Below, one piece after another: positions 16,913 through 24,911 of a stretch of 64,000 bases of DNA. The DNA is from Clostridia bacterium (GTDB lineage Bacteria > Bacillota > Clostridia > Christensenellales > Borkfalkiaceae). Positions within the stretch are counted from its first letter, which is position 1; the number at the start of each line of letters is the position of its first letter. The notes under the pieces are model-generated. The model was not told the origin of the DNA, made no database searches, and saw only the letters and a list, made by a program, of their open reading frames with translations. The translations under genes and the position numbers were made by a program. Location: the NCBI GenBank assembly GCA_017468085.1, contig JAFUJR010000034.1, positions 124,001 through 188,000 of the forward strand, in the 5' to 3' direction.

Positions 16913-18124
16913 ATGAAAAAAGAAAGCGGTATAATCCTCTTAATGGCGGGGAGCTTATTATTTGGCGGTATTGCATTAAATAAAACTGTAAAACATACAA
17001 GTTTAGAGGCGTATGCAGCAGTAAAAGCTGTTGAGGACGTGCCTCATACGGATTTGGGAATCCGAGCAAAATCGGCATATTTAATGGATTTTTCTACGAA
17101 AACCGTTATTTATTCGGTAAATGAAGAAAAGCATCTTCCCATTGCGAGTATGTGCAAAATTATGACCTTGATTTTGGCTTTTGAGGCGATTGATAACGGT
17201 AATTTAAGTTTTGATGAGGAAATTACCGTAAGCGAACGAGCGGCGTCTATGGGCGGTTCGCAAGTGTTTTTGGAGGCGAACGGGCGATATTCCGTTAGCG
17301 AACTCATAAAGAGCATAGTTGTATGTTCTGCAAACGATAGTTGTGTTGCTATTGCGGAACGAGTTGCCGGGGGCGAGGATATTTTCGTTGAGAAAATGAA
17401 TGAAAAGGCCAAAGAGCTTGGCGCGAATGATACCTTATTCGCAAATTGCACAGGTTTACCCAAAGATCCGCAGTATTCTTGCGCAAAAGACGTTGCGATT
17501 ATGCTGAAAGAGCTTTTGAGCCACAAAGCGTATTTTGAATACGGCAAGGTTTGGATGGATAAATTTCAACATTCCAAGGGGAGGTACACCGAAATTGCAA
17601 ATACCAACAAACTCGTGCGTTTTTACGAGGGCTGCGACGGTGGAAAAACGGGCTTCACCAACGAAGCGGGCTTCTGCTTAGCCGCCACGGCAAAACGCAA
17701 GGATATGCGTATTATTTCCGTTGTAATTGGCGAGGAAAGCAGTAAAAACCGTTTTGACGATGTGCGCACGATGTTCGATTACGCTTTTGCAAACTATACA
17801 GCAACGCCCCTTTTCAACGAAGGTGAAATTTTGGATACAAACGCGAAAGTTGAAAAAGGGAAAAACAGGGAGGTTGCCGTATATCCCGAAAAAACGGTGT
17901 ACGCTTTTACAAGACGGGGCGAAAAAGCGAATATATCCGTCGAAATGCAGATCGGAAAAGCAAAAGCGCCCGTTCAAAAAGGGGAAAAAGTCGGCGAACT
18001 TCTCGTCTTTAAAGACGGGGTAGAGATAGACCGTGTAGCACTCTTAACCGCTGAAACTGTAAAAGAAGCAAACTTTTTCGATTGCCTACGCGAAGTAGCT
18101 CATGCATGGAATGCGCGTAGCTGA
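16913..18124 (+). CDS. D-alanyl-D-alanine carboxypeptidase, PBP5/DacF type
   Basis: This 403-residue serine D,D-carboxypeptidase (peptidase S11) trims the terminal D-Ala from peptidoglycan stem peptides. It has a signal peptide (residues 8-24) and the active-site motifs S79-MC-K82 (SxxK), S139-A-N141 (SxN) and KTG in GGKTGFTNEAG. A C-terminal PBP5 beta domain and a terminal amphipathic stretch follow. The neighbour spoIVB suggests a sporulation-time role (DacF-like), which is inference. A second paralogue lies at 22105. Confidence 0.9.
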   Translation: MKKESGIILLMAGSLLFGGIALNKTVKHTSLEAYAAVKAVEDVPHTDLGIRAKSAYLMDFSTKTVIYSVNEEKHLPIASMCKIMTLILAFEAIDNGNLSFDEEITVSERAASMGGSQVFLEANGRYSVSELIKSIVVCSANDSCVAIAERVAGGEDIFVEKMNEKAKELGANDTLFANCTGLPKDPQYSCAKDVAIMLKELLSHKAYFEYGKVWMDKFQHSKGRYTEIANTNKLVRFYEGCDGGKTGFTNEAGFCLAATAKRKDMRIISVVIGEESSKNRFDDVRTMFDYAFANYTATPLFNEGEILDTNAKVEKGKNREVAVYPEKTVYAFTRRGEKANISVEMQIGKAKAPVQKGEKVGELLVFKDGVEIDRVALLTAETVKEANFFDCLREVAHAWNARS

Positions 18125-18143
18125 CCTAAAATTAAAACAACCT

Positions 18144-18190
18144 CAAATCCGTTTTTATAAAGAAAACTTTATAAAGATGGATTTTTTTTA
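18144..18190 (+). terminator. Strong Rho-independent terminator
   Basis: The stem is 18 bp (18144-18161 with 18166-18183), with two G-U pairs and loop AAAA, and runs into eight or more T. Confidence 0.92.
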
Positions 18191-18211
18191 TGAAATAGCG
18201 CGCCTCAGCCG

Positions 18212-18240
18212 TTGCATTTTTTCATAAAATCTGTTAAAAT
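18212..18240 (+). promoter_or_regulatory. Sigma-A promoter of lysA
   Basis: TTGCAT (18212-18217), a 17-bp spacer, and TAAAAT (18235-18240). Confidence 0.7.
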
Positions 18241-18268
18241 AACCGTATACGATTTTATAGGTAGCACA

Positions 18269-19597
18269 ATGAACGAAAGAGAAAGCTTAAAAATCAATAC
18301 GCAAGGACATTTAGAAATTGGGGGCGCGGACTGCGTAGCGCTTGCCCAAGCGTTTGGGACGCCGCTTTACGTCTTTGATGAAATTTATATCCGAAAAATG
18401 ATGGGAGTTTTTCGTAATACCCTGCAAAATAGGTATGCGGGCAAGGGCAAGGTTTTGTATGCGTCAAAAGCCTTTTCTTGCAAGGCGATATACAAGATTG
18501 CAGCGCAAGAAAATATCGGTATCGACGTTGTGTCAGGCGGTGAGCTTTATACGGCGTTGCAGGCGGATTTCCCCACTGAAAATATTTGTATGCACGGCAA
18601 TAATAAGCAAGATTACGAAATCGGCGAAGCGCTTGACGCGGGCGTTGGATTGATTGTTGCCGACGCGTATTCCGAAATCGATAAAATTGACGCGGAAGCG
18701 AAAAAGCGAGGAGTTTGTCAAAATGTTTTATTGCGTATAAATCCCGGTATTGAAGCGCATACGCACGCTTACGTGCAGACCGCCACGACAGACAGTAAAT
18801 TCGGCTTTTCTATCCAAAACGGAGAAGCGGAGCGGGTAACCGTGTACGCATTGAGCAAGAAAAACGTTCGTTTGCTTGGTTACCATTGTCATATCGGTTC
18901 ACAGATATTCGAAAAGCAATCTTTTGTGCTTGCCGCAGAAAAATGTATGGATTTTGCGGCAGAAATGCGTGAAAAACACTCGTTTACGATGACTACTTTA
19001 AATCTTGGCGGGGGGTTTGGAGTTTGGTATACGGATGAAGATAAAAAGCTGACGTCCGAAGAATATGCGGAGTATATTGAAGCGCTTATCGGCGCAGTGG
19101 AAGAAAAAGCGAAAACGTACGGCATGGAATTGCCTTATCTTTTACTTGAACCGGGGCGTTCGATCATTGCCGAGGCGGGGATAACGCTTTATACAGTCGG
19201 CGCAATCAAGGATATTCCCAACGTGAAAAAGTACGTGGCGGTAGACGGCGGTATGTTTGAAAATCCCCGCTATGCCTTATATCAATCTAAATATACGCCC
19301 ATCTTAGCAAACAGAGCCAATGAAAAACCCATGGAAACCGTTTCCATTGCAGGAAAGTGCTGTGAAAGCGGAGATATTATCGCCGTGGACGTTTCTCTTC
19401 CTAAGGCGCAGGCGGGGGATATTCTCGCCGTGTTTTCGACAGGCGCGTATAACTATTCTATGGCAATGAATTATAATCGCAACAAAATCCCGCCTTGCGT
19501 ACTCGTTAAAGACGGGAATGCGGAATATATCGTTCGTCCCCAAACCTACGAGGATTTAGTACGCAACGACGTCATTCCAGAAAGATTGCAAAAATGA
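18269..19597 (+). CDS. lysA: Diaminopimelate decarboxylase
   Basis: This 442-residue PLP enzyme of the alanine-racemase fold decarboxylates meso-DAP to L-lysine. The PLP lysine is in YASKAFSCK at about residue 66. HIGSQI, the phosphate-binding LNLGGGFGVWY and EPGRSIIAEAG are present, and the C-terminal KCCESGDI and GAYNYSMAMNYN motifs supply substrate contacts. The frame extends upstream to 18212, but that TTG lies in the promoter -35, so ATG 18269 is chosen. The gene appears to be monocistronic. Confidence 0.95.
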   Translation: MNERESLKINTQGHLEIGGADCVALAQAFGTPLYVFDEIYIRKMMGVFRNTLQNRYAGKGKVLYASKAFSCKAIYKIAAQENIGIDVVSGGELYTALQADFPTENICMHGNNKQDYEIGEALDAGVGLIVADAYSEIDKIDAEAKKRGVCQNVLLRINPGIEAHTHAYVQTATTDSKFGFSIQNGEAERVTVYALSKKNVRLLGYHCHIGSQIFEKQSFVLAAEKCMDFAAEMREKHSFTMTTLNLGGGFGVWYTDEDKKLTSEEYAEYIEALIGAVEEKAKTYGMELPYLLLEPGRSIIAEAGITLYTVGAIKDIPNVKKYVAVDGGMFENPRYALYQSKYTPILANRANEKPMETVSIAGKCCESGDIIAVDVSLPKAQAGDILAVFSTGAYNYSMAMNYNRNKIPPCVLVKDGNAEYIVRPQTYEDLVRNDVIPERLQK

Positions 19598-19628
19598 CAA
19601 AATAACCGAAGAAAAGAGAAGTTTCTGC

Positions 19629-19657
19629 TTGTTTGTGCAACGAAAATTTGTTATAGT
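19629..19657 (+). promoter_or_regulatory. Sigma-A promoter of scpA
   Basis: TTGTTT (19629-19634), a 17-bp spacer, and TATAGT (19652-19657) preceded by TGn. Confidence 0.65.
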
Positions 19658-19698
19658 TGTCGGTGGGAACAAGATTAAGCGCAAAATAAAGGAGCTTT

Positions 19699-20538
19699 AT
19701 GGATAAAGAAAGAACAAAACTTACGCTCGCCTCCGTTCGTAACTTTGAAACGGAAGTGGATTATACCACAGTGCTTGACAATTTTGAAGGGCCGTTGGAT
19801 TTATTGCTTCATTTGATAAAACAGGAAGAAATTGAGATTAAGGATGTTTTCGTTTCGCATGTAACCGACCAATTCCTTGCGTATATGAAAGGATTGCCCT
19901 ATCTCGATTTAGAAAAAGCAAGCGAATACTTGAATATTGCGGCAACGATTATCGAAATTAAAGCACGCCGCTTAGTTCCGCCCGTTGAAGATTTCGACGA
20001 TTATTACGGGAACGACGACGAGGATCCGGAAAGCTCGTTGATCACCGCTCTTGAAGAGTATAACCAAAAGGTCAAATTTATGATCAAGGAAGAGGAAGTA
20101 AAACTCAAAGAGCGTGAAACAATCGGTTACTTTTTCAAATCTCCGGACAAAGAATTTGCGGGATTTAAAGTACAATACAAGGATTTGGATTTAGACGGAC
20201 TTGTAAGCGCGCTTGAAAAGATGCTTATCCGTGTAGAAAGTCAAAAACGCGCCGCGCCTGCGCCCCGTGAAATTCCAAAGGACATATATACCGTCCGTGA
20301 TAAAATCAAACATATTCGCGAGAAGGTAGCGAGAAAGGAATCTATGCAATTCGAGGAATTATTTGATGAGGATACGAGCGTTCCAGAAATCGTAACGACT
20401 TTCCAAGCGCTTTTAGAGCTGTTAAAGCATCAATTTGTTTTGGTTGAGCAAGAGGACTTGTTCTCTACGATCACCATCAAGAAAAATGTTAATAGAAGTG
20501 AGGATGAAGAAATTGGAGAAATTGACGAATATAATTGA
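19699..20538 (+). CDS. scpA: Segregation and condensation protein A
   Basis: This 279-residue kleisin bridges the SMC heads. The conserved start FEGPLDLLLHLIKQEEIEI and DQFLAYM...LDLEKASEYLNIAATIIEIKARRL are present. An acidic linker (FDDYYGNDDEDPES) and a C-terminal winged helix follow. It acts with ScpB and SMC in chromosome condensation. Its 3' end overlaps scpB by about 35 nt. The Shine-Dalgarno is AAAGGAG. Confidence 0.95.
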   Translation: MDKERTKLTLASVRNFETEVDYTTVLDNFEGPLDLLLHLIKQEEIEIKDVFVSHVTDQFLAYMKGLPYLDLEKASEYLNIAATIIEIKARRLVPPVEDFDDYYGNDDEDPESSLITALEEYNQKVKFMIKEEEVKLKERETIGYFFKSPDKEFAGFKVQYKDLDLDGLVSALEKMLIRVESQKRAAPAPREIPKDIYTVRDKIKHIREKVARKESMQFEELFDEDTSVPEIVTTFQALLELLKHQFVLVEQEDLFSTITIKKNVNRSEDEEIGEIDEYN

Positions 20539-21166
20539 GGCGATTTTATTTGCGGCAGGGGACGCTGTGCCCATCGACCTTATCAGAGAAAAATTGGAAA
20601 TTACCAAACGCGAAGTGGACACCGCCATCCGCGATCTCGAAAAGAAATACACGGGCGCGTGCGGTATCCGTTTATTGCATATTAACCACAAACTGCAATT
20701 TGCAACCAACCCCGATTATAAAGAACCCGTTGCGGCGACGATTATGCCTTTGCGTGAAAAGGAATTTACCAAAACGATTTTGGAATGCGCGGCAATTATT
20801 GCGTATAAGCAGCCGATCACGCGTAGCGAAATCGAGGCGATTCGCCAAACGAACAGCGATTATGCCATCAGCACGTTGTTAACTTTGGAAATGATAGAGC
20901 CTTGCGGCAGAAAAGATTCCCCGGGTAGACCTATGCTTTACGCAACGACGGACAATTTCTTAAGACGCTTCAAGTTGAAATCTCTCGCGGAGCTGCCCGA
21001 TTACGACGAGCTATTGAAGAAGATTGCCGACCTTGGCACCATTGAGGAAATCAGCAGCAATTACCTCTACGAAAAAGACGTCTACAACCCCGAAACCGAC
21101 GAGGAGTACGCTTCTGCCGATACGTCGGAGTGTATCCCCGAAGAATCTATGAACGACGAGGAATAA
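20504..21166 (+). CDS. scpB: Segregation and condensation protein B
   Basis: This is a tandem winged-helix protein of about 220 residues that dimerises and binds the ScpA linker. The family stretches IIEAILFAAGDAVP, AIIAYKQPITRSEIEAIR and GRPMLYATTDNFL are present. The start is uncertain. ATG 20504 directly abuts the Shine-Dalgarno-like AGTGAGG (20497-20503), whereas TTG 20513 has ideal 9-nt spacing from it. The gene therefore begins inside scpA, overlapping by 26-35 nt. The C-terminal tail is acidic. Confidence 0.93.
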   Translation: MKKLEKLTNIIEAILFAAGDAVPIDLIREKLEITKREVDTAIRDLEKKYTGACGIRLLHINHKLQFATNPDYKEPVAATIMPLREKEFTKTILECAAIIAYKQPITRSEIEAIRQTNSDYAISTLLTLEMIEPCGRKDSPGRPMLYATTDNFLRRFKLKSLAELPDYDELLKKIADLGTIEEISSNYLYEKDVYNPETDEEYASADTSECIPEESMNDEE

Positions 21167-21190
21167 TCGCTTAGAATACATAAAATACAA

Positions 21191-21232
21191 ACGACTTGCG
21201 CATATTGCGGATATGGGCAGGTCGTTTTTTTT
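21191..21232 (+). terminator. Strong terminator hairpin overlapping the 5' end of the DUF2953 gene
   Basis: The 15-position stem (21191-21205 with 21211-21225) has one mismatch and one G-U, with loop TGCGG and eight T. The 3' arm contains the first available ATG (21213) of the next gene, so termination and the start of that gene share the same bases. Confidence 0.82.
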
Positions 21233-21770
21233 GTGGTTTAACGTATTGAATGCCGTGATGACGGTTGTGCAGATTTTTCTGCCGATTCCCTTAAAGACCA
21301 ACGTGCACTACGACATGAATCGCAGAAAATTTTGCTTTTCCGTCTATCTATTTGGATTTTTGCGGATTGTCGGAGGATATATTGCCACATATACGGGCGG
21401 ACTTGCATTGCACGTCACCAAAAAGAAGGCAATTTTATTGCCGTATTCGCAGATTAACAGCGAACGTAAACGGTTTTCCTTCATGCGCACCTTTCGATTA
21501 AAATCCCTAACAATAACCACGGAGACGGGCGCGGAGTATTTGCTTCCGATTGCGCTTGCGCATACTGGCGTGCGTGCCTACTTTTTTATTAAAGGGGGCA
21601 AAAAAGAGAACATCGAGCAAAATTTATGGCTTACGGACGGGGACGTTTTGCGGATATCCTCAACGATAGTCGTGCATTTTACGATTTTTATGCTCATCAA
21701 GCAGTTTATCAAATTTTTAAAGGAGAAATGGAAAATATGGCAGAAAAACACCAAAAAATCAACGGCTTAA
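21213..21770 (+). CDS. DUF2953 domain-containing protein
   Basis: This protein has up to 185 residues and unknown function. An N-terminal hydrophobic segment (WFNVLNAVMTVVQIFLPI) is followed by a beta-rich region with the DUF2953-type stretch KTNVHYDMNRRKFCFSVYLFG. A second hydrophobic helix lies near the C-terminus (ISSTIVVHFTIFMLI) and is followed by a Lys-rich end. It stands between scpB and ytfJ, the position of DUF2953 genes in spore-forming Clostridia. The ATG at 21213 is inside a terminator stem. A later start (ATG 21258, or TTG 21231/21246) would also keep the domain. It overlaps ytfJ. Confidence 0.7.
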   Translation: MGRSFFLWFNVLNAVMTVVQIFLPIPLKTNVHYDMNRRKFCFSVYLFGFLRIVGGYIATYTGGLALHVTKKKAILLPYSQINSERKRFSFMRTFRLKSLTITTETGAEYLLPIALAHTGVRAYFFIKGGKKENIEQNLWLTDGDVLRISSTIVVHFTIFMLIKQFIKFLKEKWKIWQKNTKKSTA

Positions 21771-22108
21771 TTGATTCTTCTATGGAAAAGTTGGAGAATA
21801 TAGCTGACGTAAACACCATTATAGGCAAGCCCATCATCACCGCAAGCGGTTTTCAAATTATACCGTTTTCTAAGGTAACACTCGGCAACCTTTCGGGCGG
21901 TGGGGAATATGGAGACGTGAAAGTTGTAAAAGAAGCGGACGCCTTTCCGTTTGCGGGCGGTAGCGGCGCTGTGATTAGTATGAAACCCATGGGATTTTTG
22001 GTGGATGACGGAAAAAGCTGTCGTGTTATGCGCGTTACGGACGAGCCGCTTGACAATTTAATTGAACGCGCAGGGGAAATTTTCCGCGACGTCATGGCAA
22101 AGGAATGA
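21737..22108 (+). CDS. ytfJ: YtfJ family sporulation protein
   Basis: This 123-residue protein has the GerW/YtfJ core: SSMEKLENIADVNTIIGKPI, IPFSKVTLG, then a Gly-rich GGGEYG and PFAGGSGAVISMKPMGFLV. YtfJ-family proteins are spore proteins affecting germination (GerW). ATG 21737 lies 11 nt after AGGAG, and ATG 21728 (two codons earlier plus one) is an alternative with only 2-nt spacing. It overlaps DUF2953 upstream and the next D,D-carboxypeptidase by 4 nt. Confidence 0.9.
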   Translation: MAEKHQKINGLIDSSMEKLENIADVNTIIGKPIITASGFQIIPFSKVTLGNLSGGGEYGDVKVVKEADAFPFAGGSGAVISMKPMGFLVDDGKSCRVMRVTDEPLDNLIERAGEIFRDVMAKE

Positions 22109-23145
22109 AGCGTAAACTTTTAAAAACATCATTATTTGGGGTGCTTTTTGTTCTTACAGTAAGTATTCCACGTCCTATTAAAAACATTTGCGGCGTTGCA
22201 GATGAAAAAATACCCTACTCGCAAGCCGAATGCGTTATGGAATTAAACAGTCGTCGCATTTTATACGAACATAGAGGGGAGATTCGCCTACCTATGGCAA
22301 GCACAACGAAAATTGCAACGGCAATTACCGTGTTGGAAACGTGTAATAATGCCATAGACAGAAAGATTGCTATTCCACGCGAAGCAGTTGGCGTAGAGGG
22401 TTCGTCAGTCTATTTAGCTGAGGGAGACGTTTATACGACAGAGGAATTGCTTTATGGACTAATGTTGCGTTCAGGAAATGACTGCGCGACGGCGCTTGCT
22501 CTGAATAGTTGCGGAAATATGCCTGCATTTTGCGCCAAAATGAACGAAACGGCAAGAAAAGCAGGGGCAGTTGCAACAAATTTTCGCAATCCGCACGGTT
22601 TACCATGTGAAAATCATTATACAACGGCGAGGGATTTGAGTTTAATTGCCTGTTACGCTCTCAAAAATCCAATTTTTCGGCAAATTGTTTCTACGCAATA
22701 TTATATGCCGCGCCATTGGAAAAATAAGAATAAAATGCTTGCAAGCTATGAGGGCGCAATAGGGGTGAAAACGGGCTTTACGAAGGAGGCTGGTCGGTGC
22801 TTGGTTACGGCAGCAGAGCGCGAAAACATGACGCTTGTTTGTTCTGTTTTAAATTCGCCGATGATGTATGAACGTACCGCTAAGCTCTTAGACGACGCAT
22901 TTTCCGCGTATTCTTATACAAAATTGCTATCAAAAGAGGAAGTATTTACGATTAGCAACGGAAAACGTACCCTAAAAGCGTGCGCGCGTGGGGATTTCTA
23001 TTATCCGCTCATGCAAGACGAAGAACAAGGCGTGGAAATATGCATTTCGCCTATAAACGATAGTACGGATAGGGAAATTGTCGGTCAAATTCAAATATAC
23101 CTTGCAAAACGGTTGCTTTTTTCTGCGAATTTATATAAACTATAA
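22105..23145 (+). CDS. D-alanyl-D-alanine carboxypeptidase, DacB-like
   Basis: This 346-residue S11 peptidase has a signal peptide (residues 8-22) and catalytic S66-TT-K69, S123-G-N125 and KTG in GVKTGFTKEAGR. The start overlaps ytfJ as ATGA. In B. subtilis the equivalent locus (scpAB-dacB-spmA-spmB-rluB) carries the spore-cortex carboxypeptidase DacB, so a cortex role is likely by position. Here spmA and spmB are absent and rluB follows after 33 bp. Confidence 0.88.
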   Translation: MKRKLLKTSLFGVLFVLTVSIPRPIKNICGVADEKIPYSQAECVMELNSRRILYEHRGEIRLPMASTTKIATAITVLETCNNAIDRKIAIPREAVGVEGSSVYLAEGDVYTTEELLYGLMLRSGNDCATALALNSCGNMPAFCAKMNETARKAGAVATNFRNPHGLPCENHYTTARDLSLIACYALKNPIFRQIVSTQYYMPRHWKNKNKMLASYEGAIGVKTGFTKEAGRCLVTAAERENMTLVCSVLNSPMMYERTAKLLDDAFSAYSYTKLLSKEEVFTISNGKRTLKACARGDFYYPLMQDEEQGVEICISPINDSTDREIVGQIQIYLAKRLLFSANLYKL

Positions 23146-23178
23146 AGGAATATAAACGAACGGAGAAAGCAGAAAATT

Positions 23179-23883
23179 ATGCGTATAAACAAGTTCTTGG
23201 CGGAAAAAGGTATCGCAAGCCGTCGTCATGCGGACGAAATGATTTCCGCGGGCAGAGTAAAGATAAACGGACAGATCGCTACGCTTGGGGCAAGCGTGGA
23301 AGAGGGTGATGAGGTCATGGTGGACGACGTAATCGTTTCCATGGAAGAAACCAAGCTCGAATATTATATTATGAACAAACCTAAGGGGGTCGTTTGTACC
23401 GTTTCCGACGATAGAGGCAGAAAAACGGTCATGGATTTATTGCCTGAGAGCGTTGGCAGAGTTTTCCCCGTTGGTCGTTTGGATTACGCTACCGAGGGCT
23501 TATTGATTATGACAAACGACGGCGATTTGGCGTTTCGTTTAACTCATCCCACGGCGGAAATTCCCAAGACGTATATGGCGAGAATAGAGGGCACTCTCAC
23601 CGAAAAAGACCTCAATCCCATTCGTTCGGGCGTGGAACTGGACGGCGTATTGACGAAAAAGTGCAAGGCGCACATCGTTGAAACGAATAAGGCGTACACG
23701 AAAGTTCACGTTACGATTACGGAGGGCAGAAACCGTCAGGTTCGCCGTATGTTCGAGGCAATCGGTAGAAACGTAGAATTTTTAAAGCGCGTCAGCATTG
23801 GACAACTTAAATTGAAAGGACTTGACCGCGGTGAGATTCGCGAATTAACCGAAATGGAAATCGCCTATTTGAAAGGACTGTAA
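23179..23883 (+). CDS. rluB: 23S rRNA pseudouridine synthase RluB-type
   Basis: This 234-residue protein has an N-terminal S4 domain (RINKFLAEKGIASRRHADEMI) and an RsuA/RluB catalytic domain with catalytic Asp in GRLDYATEGLLI. NRQVRRMFEAIG closes the site. It probably isomerises a uridine in 23S rRNA helix 89/90. It is the last gene of this + strand block and converges with lexA across a shared terminator. Confidence 0.93.
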   Translation: MRINKFLAEKGIASRRHADEMISAGRVKINGQIATLGASVEEGDEVMVDDVIVSMEETKLEYYIMNKPKGVVCTVSDDRGRKTVMDLLPESVGRVFPVGRLDYATEGLLIMTNDGDLAFRLTHPTAEIPKTYMARIEGTLTEKDLNPIRSGVELDGVLTKKCKAHIVETNKAYTKVHVTITEGRNRQVRRMFEAIGRNVEFLKRVSIGQLKLKGLDRGEIRELTEMEIAYLKGL

Positions 23884-23888
23884 AAATA

Positions 23889-23920
23889 ATCCCCGAAGTT
23901 TGCGCTTCGGGGATTTCTTT
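23889..23920. terminator. Bidirectional terminator between rluB and lexA
   Basis: ATCCCCGAAG and CTTCGGGGAT form a perfect 10-bp stem with loop TTTGCG. It has TTTCTTT on the + side and TATTTTTA on the minus side. Confidence 0.88.
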
Positions 23921-23934
23921 GTGTATTCTTCAAA

Positions 23935-24531
23935 TTAAGAGCGGTAATTGCGCATTAAGCCGACGACTTTACCGAGAATGGAAACTTCTCCGTCGTTAAA
24001 AATCATATCGGACAACGCCTCGTTTTCGGGGTGTAAAATGATTTGTCCATGCTTGCGATAAAAACGCTTTACGGTTGCAGAATCTTCCACCATAGCAACA
24101 ACGATTTCACCGTTTTCGGCAGTATTTTGTCGGCGAACGATAATTTTATCGCCGTTCATAATGCCTGCGTCGATCATCGACGTTCCTTCAACGCGAAGCA
24201 TAAACAATTCCTCGCCTTTAAATTCACCGACGGGAAAAGTGTAGTAATCCTCGTAATTTTCATAGGCAAAAATCGGTTGACCTGCGGTAACAGTACCGAT
24301 AAGAGGAATGCTTACGCCTGAGCTTTTGCTGAACGTAACCGAACGTTTTTTATTCGTGGCTTTGGTCAAATAACCCTTGTCTTGCAATTTTGCCAAATAG
24401 CTGTGTACGGTTGCCGTGGATTTTATGCCACATTCCTTGGCGATTTCGCGTACGGAGGGGGTGTAACCGTTCTCTTCCGTAAACTTGCGGATATAATCCA
24501 TCACTTTCGTCAACTTTTCTTCTGTAACCAT
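23935..24531 (-). CDS. lexA: SOS repressor LexA
   Basis: This 198-residue protein has an N-terminal winged helix-turn-helix (residues 1-65, SVREIAKECGIKSTATVHSYL). It has the autocleavage site A83-G84 in VTAGQP and the catalytic dyad S118 (VEGTSM) and K155 (ATVKRF), all intact. It represses SOS genes until RecA-ssDNA stimulates self-cleavage. Its own promoter carries an SOS box, so it should be autoregulated. Confidence 0.96.
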   Translation of the reverse strand: MVTEEKLTKVMDYIRKFTEENGYTPSVREIAKECGIKSTATVHSYLAKLQDKGYLTKATNKKRSVTFSKSSGVSIPLIGTVTAGQPIFAYENYEDYYTFPVGEFKGEELFMLRVEGTSMIDAGIMNGDKIIVRRQNTAENGEIVVAMVEDSATVKRFYRKHGQIILHPENEALSDMIFNDGEVSILGKVVGLMRNYRS

Positions 24532-24561
24532 AAACGCCTCGCTTTTTTAGATTGCAACCCC

Positions 24562-24590
24562 ATTATAGCATACTTTTTCATAAAAAGCAA
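24562..24590 (-). promoter_or_regulatory. lexA promoter
   Basis: Read on the minus strand: TTGCTT (24590-24585), a 17-bp spacer, TATAAT (24567-24562). Confidence 0.8.
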
Positions 24591-24601
24591 ACAAATGTTT
24601 A
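24588..24601. promoter_or_regulatory. LexA binding site (Gram-positive SOS box)
   Basis: CAAACAAATGTTTA matches CGAACRNRYGTTYC at 12 of 14 positions and keeps the AAC...GTT core. It overlaps the lexA -35 and lies about 20 bp upstream of the -35 of the divergent small gene. Confidence 0.75.
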
Positions 24602-24621
24602 AAATATTTTTAATTAAATGC

Positions 24622-24649
24622 TTGATTTTTTTATTTTTTTTGCTATAAT
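24622..24649 (+). promoter_or_regulatory. Promoter of the 8-Cys mini-protein gene
   Basis: TTGATT (24622-24627), a 16-bp spacer, and TATAAT (24644-24649). Confidence 0.7.
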
Positions 24650-24676
24650 AGTAAAAAAGAGGAAAAGGAGAGAGGT

Positions 24677-24865
24677 ATGGAGAGAAGAATTGGCGGAGAG
24701 TGCGTTCTGTACGATAGAATTTGTACGGGATGTTTAGAGTGCGATATGTGCGACCTCGATCCCAACAAGGTTTGCGATAATTGCGGTAAGTGCATCGAGA
24801 TGAACGACGTAGCTTCCATTAAAATCGATAAAATTTATATGAACCCGGATGAATATAAGGAATAA
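24677..24865 (+). CDS. Small Cys-rich protein (8 Cys, metal- or Fe-S-binding), function unknown
   Basis: This 62-residue protein has Cys at 9, 16, 19, 22, 25, 33, 36 and 39, that is CxxCxxCxxC followed by CxxCxxC. This spacing resembles ferredoxin-like 4Fe-4S or zinc-ribbon sites. The rest is acidic and shows no membrane segment. The start ATG has AAAGGAGAG upstream, a clear sigma-A promoter and its own terminator, so it is a genuine gene. It is divergent from lexA and shares the intergenic SOS box, so DNA-damage control is possible (inference). I do not recognise the family. Confidence 0.8.
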   Translation: MERRIGGECVLYDRICTGCLECDMCDLDPNKVCDNCGKCIEMNDVASIKIDKIYMNPDEYKE

Positions 24866-24870
24866 CGAGA

Positions 24871-24892
24871 ACAGGCGGAAACGCCTGTTTTT
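24871..24892 (+). terminator. Rho-independent terminator
   Basis: ACAGGCG-GAAA-CGCCTGT is followed by TTTTG. It has a stable GNRA-like tetraloop. Confidence 0.88.
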
Positions 24893-24911
24893 GCAAATAT
24901 AGGTACGTAAA

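Noticed and set aside
18212-18268. Longer lysA starting at TTG 18212
   Set aside because: That codon is part of the -35 of a good promoter, and the extra residues are not family-like.
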